Part shown: positions 1 to 7,481 of the stretch, piece after piece
Layout: every line of letters starts with the position of its first letter
Numbering within the stretch: the first letter of the stretch is position 1
NCBI GenBank assembly: GCA_013298025.1
Contig: JAAFJE010000014.1
Span: forward strand, 112,317-176,316
DNA from: Cytophagales bacterium
Lineage (GTDB): Bacteria > Bacteroidota > Bacteroidia > Cytophagales > Spirosomataceae
Direction of reading: 5' to 3'
Length of the DNA: 64,000 nucleotides
Program-made: the position numbers and the translations under genes
The notes under the pieces: model-generated
What the model saw: only the letters and a program-made list of their open reading frames with translations
What the model was told of the DNA's origin: nothing
Database searches by the model: none

Positions 1-396
1 ACGACTCAAAGGGCCTAACCCATAATAATTGTTTATTGGGGCAGAATTTAGTTGTGTTCCACCAAATTCAACCAACAAATCCACGGCTTTTTTACTTTCT
101 TCAAGCGTTTGTTTGTGGTGCGTTCGGTCGTAGGGTTTGTCAATCAAATGAAACATTCCACTTACTTCAACGCCACGCTCGGCTGCAAAATCTTTGAAGG
201 CTTGGGGAGAACCAAAAAGAGGTAACATTTCTGGAAAATCCCACGGAGCTAATTCTATTCCATTGAATCCCAAGGCTTTTTGGTAACGAAGGATTCTGTC
301 CCAGTCGGTGTAATAGGCCGAATTGGTTTTGTCTTCGTAATAAAAATCACGGAAGTTGTCAATCCTTTGGTAAGGAATGTTTTTCCAGTGGTTCAT
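1..396 (-). CDS. Sugar phosphate isomerase/epimerase, partial (C-terminus beyond window)
   Basis: The reading frame is open from an ATG at 394-396 to the window edge, so about 132 N-terminal residues are seen. The sequence has the pattern of the xylose-isomerase-like TIM-barrel family, with alternating helices and strands and motifs such as LGFNGIELAPWDF and VSGMFHLIDKPYD. A longer frame reaches an ATG at 483, but the stretch between lies in a low-complexity GGGATTT-type repeat, so the start at 396 is preferred. It is the last visible member of a minus-strand operon whose upstream genes are an importer and other TIM-barrel enzymes, so a role in sugar or glycoside breakdown is inferred. The substrate cannot be read from the sequence. 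Confidence 0.75.
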   Translation of the reverse strand, partial: MNHWKNIPYQRIDNFRDFYYEDKTNSAYYTDWDRILRYQKALGFNGIELAPWDFPEMLPLFGSPQAFKDFAAERGVEVSGMFHLIDKPYDRTHHKQTLEESKKAVDLLVEFGGTQLNSAPINNYYGLGPLSR

Positions 397-496
397 GTGA
401 GAATATTTGATATTTGGGATTTGGGATTTCGGATTTCGGATTTTTTTGAAATCGCTATCTATTTGTTGATTTTGTAAGTCCATATTCACGATTTTT

Positions 497-1471
497 TCAA
501 TTATTTTTTGATTCCAAAATCCCCGCCCCCGCCAAATCCAAAATCGTTTTTCTACTTCTCAGCAAAGCACGCATGGGTTCACGGGTTTGGCGATTACTCA
601 CGATTGCCCAGCCATCATAATTGATTTCTTTGAGGGTTTGACAGAATCCGCTCAAATCAACCTTTCCTAAACCTACATCTTTAAAAACCTGCGTAGCACG
701 GTGTTGTGGATATTCGGGCAAAGGTGTTTTCCAGGTTTCATTGTCATCCATAAATGCCGTGTCGGTTAGATAAATTGAACCAATTTTACTGGCATTATTT
801 TTTAATAATTCAGTTGAATTTTGACCTGCAATACTCAAATTTGCCAAATCAATATTAAAATGAATTGAATCATCTAATTGCGACAGAAACGTTTGGTAAT
901 CTTGGCTACGAAGCACACTCCAATACTCATTTCTAAGCGAAATTTTTATGCCTTTTTCTTGGGCAATTGTTGCAAAACCATTGATTAACTGAATGGTACG
1001 ATTCATAAAATCGCCCTCCCAATTTGGATTTTTGCCATGATAATGCTGTACCAAACCATAAGGCGGCGTGGGAGTAATGGCTATGTAGTCGCAACCCAAT
1101 TCGGCGGCATAACGGATGGCTTCCCCTCCGAAGTAGCCAGAAGCTCCAAAGTAAAAATCAAGGTTTTCGTTACGCATAAAAATGGTAGGATTGAAATGAA
1201 TCCCAGCCACTTTTTCGATGCCGTTTGCTTGTAAATGAGCCACAAATTTGGCAACTGTTTCAAATTTTACTTCGATACAATACTTGGTAAAAGGCACACC
1301 CGAGCCACCTCTGAAAATCCAGAAGGGGTCAAACGGAATCTCAACAGCCCTAAAACCTGCTGTGGCTATCATGGGGTATAGCTCATCCCAATAATACTTG
1401 CTTTCGTAGCGATTACGGTTGGGTTCTTGGTGATGCACATTCACCATATCGAGGCTTATTCCTATTCTCAT
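497..1471 (-). CDS. Sugar phosphate isomerase/epimerase (xylose-isomerase-like TIM barrel)
   Basis: This 324-residue protein has the length and pattern of the AP-endonuclease-2/xylose-isomerase-like TIM-barrel family. Likely metal-ligand segments are ISLRNEYW (Glu), HFNIDLANL (Asp) and the C-terminal GWAIVSNRQT strand, where the usual final Glu is not obvious. There is no signal peptide, so the enzyme is probably cytoplasmic. It lies 88 bp downstream of the beta-subunit-like gene in the same direction and probably shares its transcript. In known glycoside pathways such enzymes epimerise, isomerise or cleave keto-sugars. The exact reaction here is unknown. Confidence 0.75.
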   Translation of the reverse strand: MRIGISLDMVNVHHQEPNRNRYESKYYWDELYPMIATAGFRAVEIPFDPFWIFRGGSGVPFTKYCIEVKFETVAKFVAHLQANGIEKVAGIHFNPTIFMRNENLDFYFGASGYFGGEAIRYAAELGCDYIAITPTPPYGLVQHYHGKNPNWEGDFMNRTIQLINGFATIAQEKGIKISLRNEYWSVLRSQDYQTFLSQLDDSIHFNIDLANLSIAGQNSTELLKNNASKIGSIYLTDTAFMDDNETWKTPLPEYPQHRATQVFKDVGLGKVDLSGFCQTLKEINYDGWAIVSNRQTREPMRALLRSRKTILDLAGAGILESKNN

Positions 1472-1559
1472 TTTCTTTATGTATAGAGGATTTGAGAAGC
1501 TGAAGTGGTGAAATTCAAATTTTCAAATCTTCAAATCTTCAAATTTTCAAATCATCGCA

Positions 1560-1931
1560 TCAAAAATTTACTTTTTTCTCGAAAACTCTGATACTCGGAA
1601 AAGGCATATAGCCGATTCGGAGGTTGATTTTTAGTCCAATGGTGTGTTCACCTGCGGACAAATCACCTGCTTTAGCCACCGAAAGGGTCGCTACTTCGCC
1701 CATTTCCCAGCGGTCATCCGTTTCGTTTTCTCGTTGTTCAAGGTTATAGGTATTGCCATGAACCGTGATAGCTACATCGCTTTGGGGCAAAGTTTCGCCA
1801 TCTAAAGAAACTTCAATTTCTTCGACCATCGAAAGCGAAACGCCTCTGTAATAAGGCAATCTTGCTCCTATTTCAAAGCCTTTTTCGGTCTTTTTTGCCC
1901 TTTCTGGCACAATCATATATTTTTCGTACAT
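1560..1931 (-). CDS. C-deglycosylation enzyme beta-subunit-like protein (DUF6379-like)
   Basis: This small all-beta protein (123 residues) opens with MYEKYMIVPERAKK and contains PYYRGVSLSMVEEIEVSLDGE and a closing RIGYMPFPSIRVFEKKV strand. I recognise this as the small partner (DUF6379-type) of C-glycoside deglycosidases such as CarC and DfgB. In those enzymes it forms a complex with a TIM-barrel alpha subunit and cleaves the C-C bond of 3-oxo-C-glycosides. The neighbouring gene, 80 bp upstream in the operon, is a TIM-barrel protein of the right length for the alpha subunit, which strengthens the call. The family assignment is from memory of the motif pattern, and the substrate is inferred. 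Confidence 0.65.
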   Translation of the reverse strand: MYEKYMIVPERAKKTEKGFEIGARLPYYRGVSLSMVEEIEVSLDGETLPQSDVAITVHGNTYNLEQRENETDDRWEMGEVATLSVAKAGDLSAGEHTIGLKINLRIGYMPFPSIRVFEKKVNF

Positions 1932-2011
1932 AATTCTATTTTGGATTTATGATTTGGGATTGGGGATTTTACGTTATCCACACCGAAATCTTGTAAATAC
2001 TATTTTTATTT

Positions 2012-3022
2012 TCACATTGGCTCAAATCCGAAATCCGAAATCCCACATCCTAAATTCTTTAACATTTCTTGGTGTCTTCTCACTTGTTCTACACTATCGA
2101 CCTCATAAATATCTTGGATATGGCGATTACCTTCGTATTCCGTGGCGATGTAGCCATTGTAGCCATGTTTTTGTAATACGGCAACTACTTCATTGTAGGG
2201 AATACTGTACTCTGTGTAATCTTCCAGCATCTCTAAACATTTGCCATGAATGTGTATAATTCTGTCGATATGCGGCACTAAACTGAGCGGATTGACAAAA
2301 GGTGTATGGCGTGAAAGCTCTGCTACGGCCATATCTATACGTCTATTGCTCATCTTAGATACTTCGTAAACCGTGTATTCTGCCATTACGCCTTTTTCGT
2401 GTTGTTCGCAAACGTATTTGGCTATTTCGGGGTCAGCACCGTTGCGAATCATTCGCTCTACTTGCACACGAGGCAGGCGTTGGGTAAAACCGCCCATATC
2501 AGGAATAAAGCCAAAGTGTTTTGTACCTGTGCGTTCCATCACTTCCCAGTGGCGTAACATCCATGCACTATTGATATTCCAAGGTGCGTGTACCTCGATG
2601 CCCAATTTGATGTCGTGGTCTTCGGCAAAAGGTAATACTTTTTCAATAATCTGCGGCGTAGTATTCACAATCACACGAATGATTTTGAACCCCAAAGCTT
2701 TGGCAAAAAGTATGTCTTTTTTGAAAGAGGCTACCGCTTCTTCGTCTGACCAGTAATGCCCTTTTTTCTTGTTATAATCTAAAAACATATCGTGGGCAAC
2801 AGGCGTAACCTTGTACTTATCCATCCACCCAAACCATTGCTCAATGAATGCTTCTGATGGAATTTTCGGACAACCCGGCACACTTTGTTCGCCTACAATT
2901 TCAATTCCCGTTGCACCCGTAGCCGCAGCCGCAGCGATGCAATCTTCAAGGCTCATTTTTTTTAGGAAATATTCTTCCTGATAGCTGTAGAGGCTTACAG
3001 CACGTTTGATTTGATTCGTCAT
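2012..3022 (-). CDS. TIM-barrel enzyme resembling the C-glycoside deglycosidase alpha subunit
   Basis: This 336-residue xylose-isomerase-like TIM barrel starts MTNQIKRAVSLYSYQEEYF, a typical opening for the alpha subunit of C-deglycosylation enzymes. Probable metal ligands are the Glu and His of LGIEVHAPWN, the Asp of GFIPDMGGF, the His of IIHIHGK and the Glu of IATEYEGNR. The next gene downstream is the beta-subunit-like protein, so the two may form an alpha-beta complex acting on 3-oxo-glycosides. The last residues (GISDFGFEPM) are encoded by a CGGATTT/GGGATTT repeat like those between other genes here, which suggests the 3' end was extended or rewritten by the repeat. It could instead be a plain sugar isomerase. 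Confidence 0.65.
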   Translation of the reverse strand: MTNQIKRAVSLYSYQEEYFLKKMSLEDCIAAAAATGATGIEIVGEQSVPGCPKIPSEAFIEQWFGWMDKYKVTPVAHDMFLDYNKKKGHYWSDEEAVASFKKDILFAKALGFKIIRVIVNTTPQIIEKVLPFAEDHDIKLGIEVHAPWNINSAWMLRHWEVMERTGTKHFGFIPDMGGFTQRLPRVQVERMIRNGADPEIAKYVCEQHEKGVMAEYTVYEVSKMSNRRIDMAVAELSRHTPFVNPLSLVPHIDRIIHIHGKCLEMLEDYTEYSIPYNEVVAVLQKHGYNGYIATEYEGNRHIQDIYEVDSVEQVRRHQEMLKNLGCGISDFGFEPM

Positions 3023-3119
3023 CTAAACTATTTTTATAAAAGTATCCTTGTACAATTAAGTGAATGAGTGGTAAAATATTCTTCATTTTCACACACCTAC
3101 AGCATTCACAATACTACAT

Positions 3120-4298
3120 TTATGCTTGTTCTTCTTTCATCATAAAATTGAAGACAACCATCACAAGACAAATAATACCGAAAATCAAAAAGGCATTCAA
3201 AATTCCACCAAAGAGGTTGCTAACCATGCCAACAATAAAAGGCGACAGCGACAAGCCCAAGAAAAAACCACTTCCCCAAATACCCATGCCACGCCCTCTG
3301 AATGGCAAAGGAATCGACCTTAATCCAAAAGCGATTAGTACAGGAATCGACATGCCACAACCGATTTGTTGTACTACAGCACTCGCCATAATGAAAGGGA
3401 GCGTTCTGAAAATACCTACCCCAATCAAGCCTAAGCCAATTAAAGTAAACATTATTCCAAATTGTATTTTGCTATTTTTCTTTCCAAAAATTTTGAAAAG
3501 TACTGCTCCTATCGGAAGCATCAAACTGGCAACCGCCGTGATTTTTCCTACTTCTTGCGGGTCTGTCAAACCGATTTTATCTAATGCCAACGAAAAATGT
3601 AAAGTATAAACATAATACAAAACCGAGGCGATAAATGTGGTAACGAATACCTTGATAATCAAGGGTCTTGATAGTATATCAGGCGTTTTCTGTAATTTGT
3701 CCACAGCCGAAGCAGCTTTTTGCGTAGGCTCAAAAATGAAAAAGTATGAACCTATCGGAATCAGCAAGGTAATAGCATACAGCAAGAAAGGATATTGCCA
3801 GCCGATTGTTGCCAAATAGCCACTACCCGTAATGACAAAAAAACCAAAGACTGGGCCAATAATACTTTGTATCATCAGCCATGTATTTCTTTTACTTTCT
3901 TCAAAATAATCCCCTAATAAAATATTAGCAACCGTAAGAATAAATGCTTCTCCTATACCCAAAATCAAGCGACCAATAATCAGTAGTGTAAAACTTTCTA
4001 CAAAAAAAGGGATTACACCTCCGATGCCGTACAAAAACGAAAAAATAAGTAAAAGTTTGCGTCTGCCCAACTTGTCAGCTAAATAGCCCGCATAAGGTGC
4101 AAATAAAGCCACACACAAGCCTGGTGCCGAAATCACAAAAGGGGCAAGTATGTCTATGTGTGGAATATCTTTGAAATTATTCCTTAATGTTGGTACTACG
4201 GGCATTAGTGTGATAACTGCCATCATGGGCAAAATACTAATGAGCGTAATAATTATTCCTTGCGGAATTCCAGCGATGCGGGTTTGCGAGTTTGGCAT
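3120..4298 (-). CDS. MFS transporter
   Basis: This 392-residue inner-membrane permease has about twelve hydrophobic segments and the major-facilitator signature GYLADKLGRRKLLL between helices 2 and 3 (near residue 70). The loop is repeated weakly in the second half. It is a secondary transporter. It lies between the TonB-dependent receptor (64 bp away) and the alpha-subunit-like enzyme (97 bp), so it probably carries the same glycoside or sugar across the cytoplasmic membrane. The C-terminus ends MMKEEQA. The substrate is inferred from context only. Confidence 0.85.
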   Translation of the reverse strand: MPNSQTRIAGIPQGIIITLISILPMMAVITLMPVVPTLRNNFKDIPHIDILAPFVISAPGLCVALFAPYAGYLADKLGRRKLLLIFSFLYGIGGVIPFFVESFTLLIIGRLILGIGEAFILTVANILLGDYFEESKRNTWLMIQSIIGPVFGFFVITGSGYLATIGWQYPFLLYAITLLIPIGSYFFIFEPTQKAASAVDKLQKTPDILSRPLIIKVFVTTFIASVLYYVYTLHFSLALDKIGLTDPQEVGKITAVASLMLPIGAVLFKIFGKKNSKIQFGIMFTLIGLGLIGVGIFRTLPFIMASAVVQQIGCGMSIPVLIAFGLRSIPLPFRGRGMGIWGSGFFLGLSLSPFIVGMVSNLFGGILNAFLIFGIICLVMVVFNFMMKEEQA

Positions 4299-4362
4299 AA
4301 TGGTAAGTTAAATTAAAGCTTAGTAAACATTGGAGGAGAGGCGTTCTCTCCTCCAATGCAGT

Positions 4363-6807
4363 TTATAAATGGAGGTTCAACTGAGCCCCAATTAATCTTG
4401 GCGAGCCAAATATCCAGTTATAAATATTGATAGTACCACCATTAAAACTTGAATAAGTAATGATACGATTATCTTCAAGGTTTTGGGCAAATACGCCTAT
4501 ATCAAACTTTCCTCCTTGGGTTGTGTAAGTCAAGTTGATGTCTGTTTTTGTATAAGCCTTTTGCTTATCCATGGCATAATTGAAAGCGGTGGTATAATAA
4601 TCCGACTTAAACAAAGTTTGAATACCTGCGTTTAAAATGCCTTTTCCTATTTTGAAATCGTGGTTATAGCCTGCCGTGAGGGTCAAGCCTGGCGACATTG
4701 GAGCGGAGTTACCTTTCAAATCAACGGCTTTGGCATCACCATTTACTACGTTGCCTACGGTTTTTAATTCTTGGTATTTGGCACTCAACAAATTCACCGA
4801 AAACTTGAATCTATCGGCTTTAGTAGCCACATATTCGCCTTCTATTTCCAAACCATTTACAGTACTTACCCCTGCGTTTTGGGTAGCACCACCCACAGCT
4901 GCCGAAATGAATATAGCTACTTGTTGGTCTTTGTAATCATAGTGGAAAGCAGAGGCATTTAAACGTAATTTATTGTTGGCAAATTTATTTTTTGTTCCAA
5001 TTTCATACGCCGTTAAGTATTCTGGATTGTACGCTCCTTGGTTATCGAAACCACCAGCTTTGTAGCCAGTACTGATTTTGGCAAAAAGCATTTTATTGGC
5101 ATCTATTTTATAGTCGAGTCCAACGAGCCACGTTGTTTGGTTCCAGCTTCCTTCGGTTGGTACACCCGAAATAAGTTTCATCCCTGCTTGCGTCATACTG
5201 GTAGGTACATTGGGATAGAAGAATCTGATAATTGACGGTGGACCGAACGGAGCAGAGGCTAAATCAGCACCGGCAAGGGTCTTTTTGTCTGTTGTATTTC
5301 TCAAACCCAAAGTAATGCCCAATTTCTCATTAACATTATAAGTGGCTTGTCCGAAAAAGCCCAAAGTACTGGAAGTGATATTTCTGATAAAAAAGTTAAG
5401 GAAAGGAATTTGTCCCCCAAATGCTCCAGCCGCAGCAGGCAAAAACAGCCCTCTTCTTACGTCTTGGTCTTCATGTCCATAAAAACTTCCTACTTGCCAA
5501 CTTAGCTTTTCCGACTCACCATTGAGGCGTAATTCGTGGCTTTGGGTATCGTAATTTAAGTCATTGTAAAAACTAAATGTTTCAGGAACAAAACCATTTA
5601 ATGGTTGATAGCCAGACATTTTCACCGTTCTGATACCTCCCGAATAAGATAAAGTAGCGTGACCAAAATCGTAGGCAATTTTACCTCTCAAAGCCGATTG
5701 GTCTATTTTCATAAAACCAGCCGTAGCAACGGGATAATCGTTTGGTAAGGTGGTTGTCCAACTGGTCGGTTCTAAGCCTTTCAATTCTGTAAAATTTGCC
5801 ATCGAAACCCCGTATTGCGAAGGTGCTTGTTGGTCAGTTTTACCCAATTCTCCTGCTACATAAATAGAAAGTTTTTTGGTTGGATTGAGGCTCAAACCTA
5901 CACGAGTAGCCCAGAAATTGGCATTATCAATTTTACCAACCAATGCTCCTCCATCACGGTAGCCATCGTGTTTCGAGAGCATCCCTGCAACCCTGATTGC
6001 CGCAATTTTACTCAAAGGCAAGTTTAGAGCAGCGTTCAATTTAAGGGCATTATAATTACCATAACTGGCAGAGAAGTCGGCTTCTTTTACTTGCGACGGC
6101 TTTTTAGCAATAATATTTACCGCTCCAGCCGTAGCGTTGCGTCCGTAAAGTGTTCCTTGTGGACCTTTCAATACCTCTACACGGTCGAGGTCAAACATGG
6201 CGGTGTTCAAAGCTACAGGACGGTTTAAGTATTCGCCATCAATCCCAACCGTAACCGCTTGGTCTGATAATTCTGCCCCACCGCTATTGCTTCCTACGCC
6301 ACGCACGTTGATTTGATTGAAAATGGTATTTTGTACAATATTTAAACTCGGAGCAATGGCTTGTAGCTGCAACAAATCGGAAACGCCTTGTTTTTGAATA
6401 TTTTTCCCCGAAACCAAATCCATCGTAATAGGTACTCGCTGTGCCGAAACCGAACGGTTTTCTGCCGTTACGACTACTTCTTCGAGGCTTTCGGTTGCTT
6501 CTTTCAAGGTAATGTCTAATTGCTTTTTATCGCCAACAGCTACTTCTTGTAATTCGTAGCCTACAAAAGAGAAAATAAGCGTTTGGTTTTTACGTGCCTC
6601 AATCACATATTTTCCCTCTTTATCGGTTGTTGTTCCTTTGGTTGTGCCTTTGATAACAATAGCCACACCGAGCAGCTTGTCGCCTTTATCAGAACTAACC
6701 GTACCACTAATCGTTTGGGCAAGTATGTTAAGATTGGCGAGTAAAAATACCAAGCATACAAGTGCCAGTTTTTGGCTAAAATGGTTAAAAATAGATTTTT
6801 TTTTCAT
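4363..6807 (-). CDS. TonB-dependent outer-membrane receptor
   Basis: This 814-residue protein carries a signal peptide ending LNILAQ, then a carboxypeptidase-regulatory-like domain (about 31-115, starting TISGTVSSDKGDKLLGV). A plug domain follows (about 120-235, with LDRVEVLKGPQGTLYGRNATAGAVNI), then a 22-strand-type beta barrel ending in an aromatic-rich strand (LIGAQLNLHL). Such receptors take up large or scarce substrates across the outer membrane using TonB energy. No SusD partner follows, so it is a stand-alone receptor of the FecA/IroN type rather than SusC. It is the first gene of the glycoside operon, with a candidate promoter about 115 bp upstream. Confidence 0.92.
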   Translation of the reverse strand: MKKKSIFNHFSQKLALVCLVFLLANLNILAQTISGTVSSDKGDKLLGVAIVIKGTTKGTTTDKEGKYVIEARKNQTLIFSFVGYELQEVAVGDKKQLDITLKEATESLEEVVVTAENRSVSAQRVPITMDLVSGKNIQKQGVSDLLQLQAIAPSLNIVQNTIFNQINVRGVGSNSGGAELSDQAVTVGIDGEYLNRPVALNTAMFDLDRVEVLKGPQGTLYGRNATAGAVNIIAKKPSQVKEADFSASYGNYNALKLNAALNLPLSKIAAIRVAGMLSKHDGYRDGGALVGKIDNANFWATRVGLSLNPTKKLSIYVAGELGKTDQQAPSQYGVSMANFTELKGLEPTSWTTTLPNDYPVATAGFMKIDQSALRGKIAYDFGHATLSYSGGIRTVKMSGYQPLNGFVPETFSFYNDLNYDTQSHELRLNGESEKLSWQVGSFYGHEDQDVRRGLFLPAAAGAFGGQIPFLNFFIRNITSSTLGFFGQATYNVNEKLGITLGLRNTTDKKTLAGADLASAPFGPPSIIRFFYPNVPTSMTQAGMKLISGVPTEGSWNQTTWLVGLDYKIDANKMLFAKISTGYKAGGFDNQGAYNPEYLTAYEIGTKNKFANNKLRLNASAFHYDYKDQQVAIFISAAVGGATQNAGVSTVNGLEIEGEYVATKADRFKFSVNLLSAKYQELKTVGNVVNGDAKAVDLKGNSAPMSPGLTLTAGYNHDFKIGKGILNAGIQTLFKSDYYTTAFNYAMDKQKAYTKTDINLTYTTQGGKFDIGVFAQNLEDNRIITYSSFNGGTINIYNWIFGSPRLIGAQLNLHL

Positions 6808-6920
6808 ACTTTTGGTTGGTTTTTAATTTTTCAAGAGATTGAAAATCTAATCCAGCCGTTTCTATTCGCAGTAGAAACGGCTTTTGTTTTTGTATTGACT
6901 TTTATTAATAATTTCTTATA

Positions 6921-6928
6921 CAAAAGTA
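6921..6928 (-). promoter_or_regulatory. Candidate -7 promoter element (TACTTTTG) for the receptor operon
   Basis: Read on the minus strand the site is TACTTTTG, matching the Bacteroidota -7 consensus TAnnTTTG. It lies about 115 bp before the receptor start. No convincing -33 TTG box was seen, so the call rests on this motif alone. The same octamer stands ahead of the SusC gene. Confidence 0.4.
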
Positions 6929-7040
6929 ATATAAGTAAGATTTTATTTTTTATCAGAATTATTCTATTTACTGGCAAAATCAATCATAGATACTATATTT
7001 TTCAATAAAATATATTAAAAAAGAACTATAATAATACAAA

Positions 7041-7082
7041 AAAGGGTACGATTGAACGATTATGTCAATCATACCCTTTTTG
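7041..7082. terminator. Hairpin terminator-like inverted repeat
   Basis: The arms AAAAGGGTACGATTGA and TCAATCATACCCTTTT pair with one G-T mismatch and are flanked by A and T runs, so the site can terminate transcription in either direction. On the minus strand it follows the coding remnant at 7111-7221 and was probably that gene's terminator. Confidence 0.6.
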
Positions 7083-7110
7083 CTTAATTACCAAATAAAC
7101 CTTTATCAGT

Positions 7111-7221
7111 TCATTTTTAGCGATGGCGTACCAGCCACAACCGAGAACGCTCCAAAGCTCTTGCTGTAATGATAAACGCCATCGCCGAGCTGATGGGCAG
7201 TAAACCCTAGGCTAAAATCTT
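7111..7221 (-). pseudogene. C-terminal remnant of a lost gene
   Basis: About 36 codons are open on the minus strand and end in TGA, with no possible start. The peptide runs DFSLGFTAHQLGDGVYHYSK and on through AFSVVAGTPSLKMN, which looks like a real protein C-terminus. A terminator hairpin lies just downstream. The family is not recognised. Confidence 0.4.
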
Positions 7222-7481
7222 AATACAATATTAAGAAATAGTAAAATGCAAATTTGTATCAATATTATTCTATTTACTAGCAAAATCAATCGGTATTGTC
7301 TAATCATACTTTGGTCGTTTTCACTCATAAAAATCCATTTACCGAAAAAAAATACCAAAAAATGCTCATTTGTTGCCAAACGTCGAATAGCCTCTATTTT
7401 TTGAGCATTCTTCTACAACTTTGTATCATCAAACAAAGGCTTTAGCCCTCTATCATAAAACGTTACAAACCTTAATCCATC

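Larger units (their letters stand above)
6951..7294. repeat. Direct repeat pair bounding a gene remnant
   Basis: A stretch of about 35 bp containing ATTATTCTATTTACT is found at 6951-6986 and again, with a few changes, at 7259-7294. Between the copies lie a hairpin and a 37-codon coding remnant. The arrangement looks like the scar of a duplication, insertion or deletion. The rest of this 674-bp divergent intergenic region shows only AT-rich sequence that should hold promoters for both flanking genes. Confidence 0.5.
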
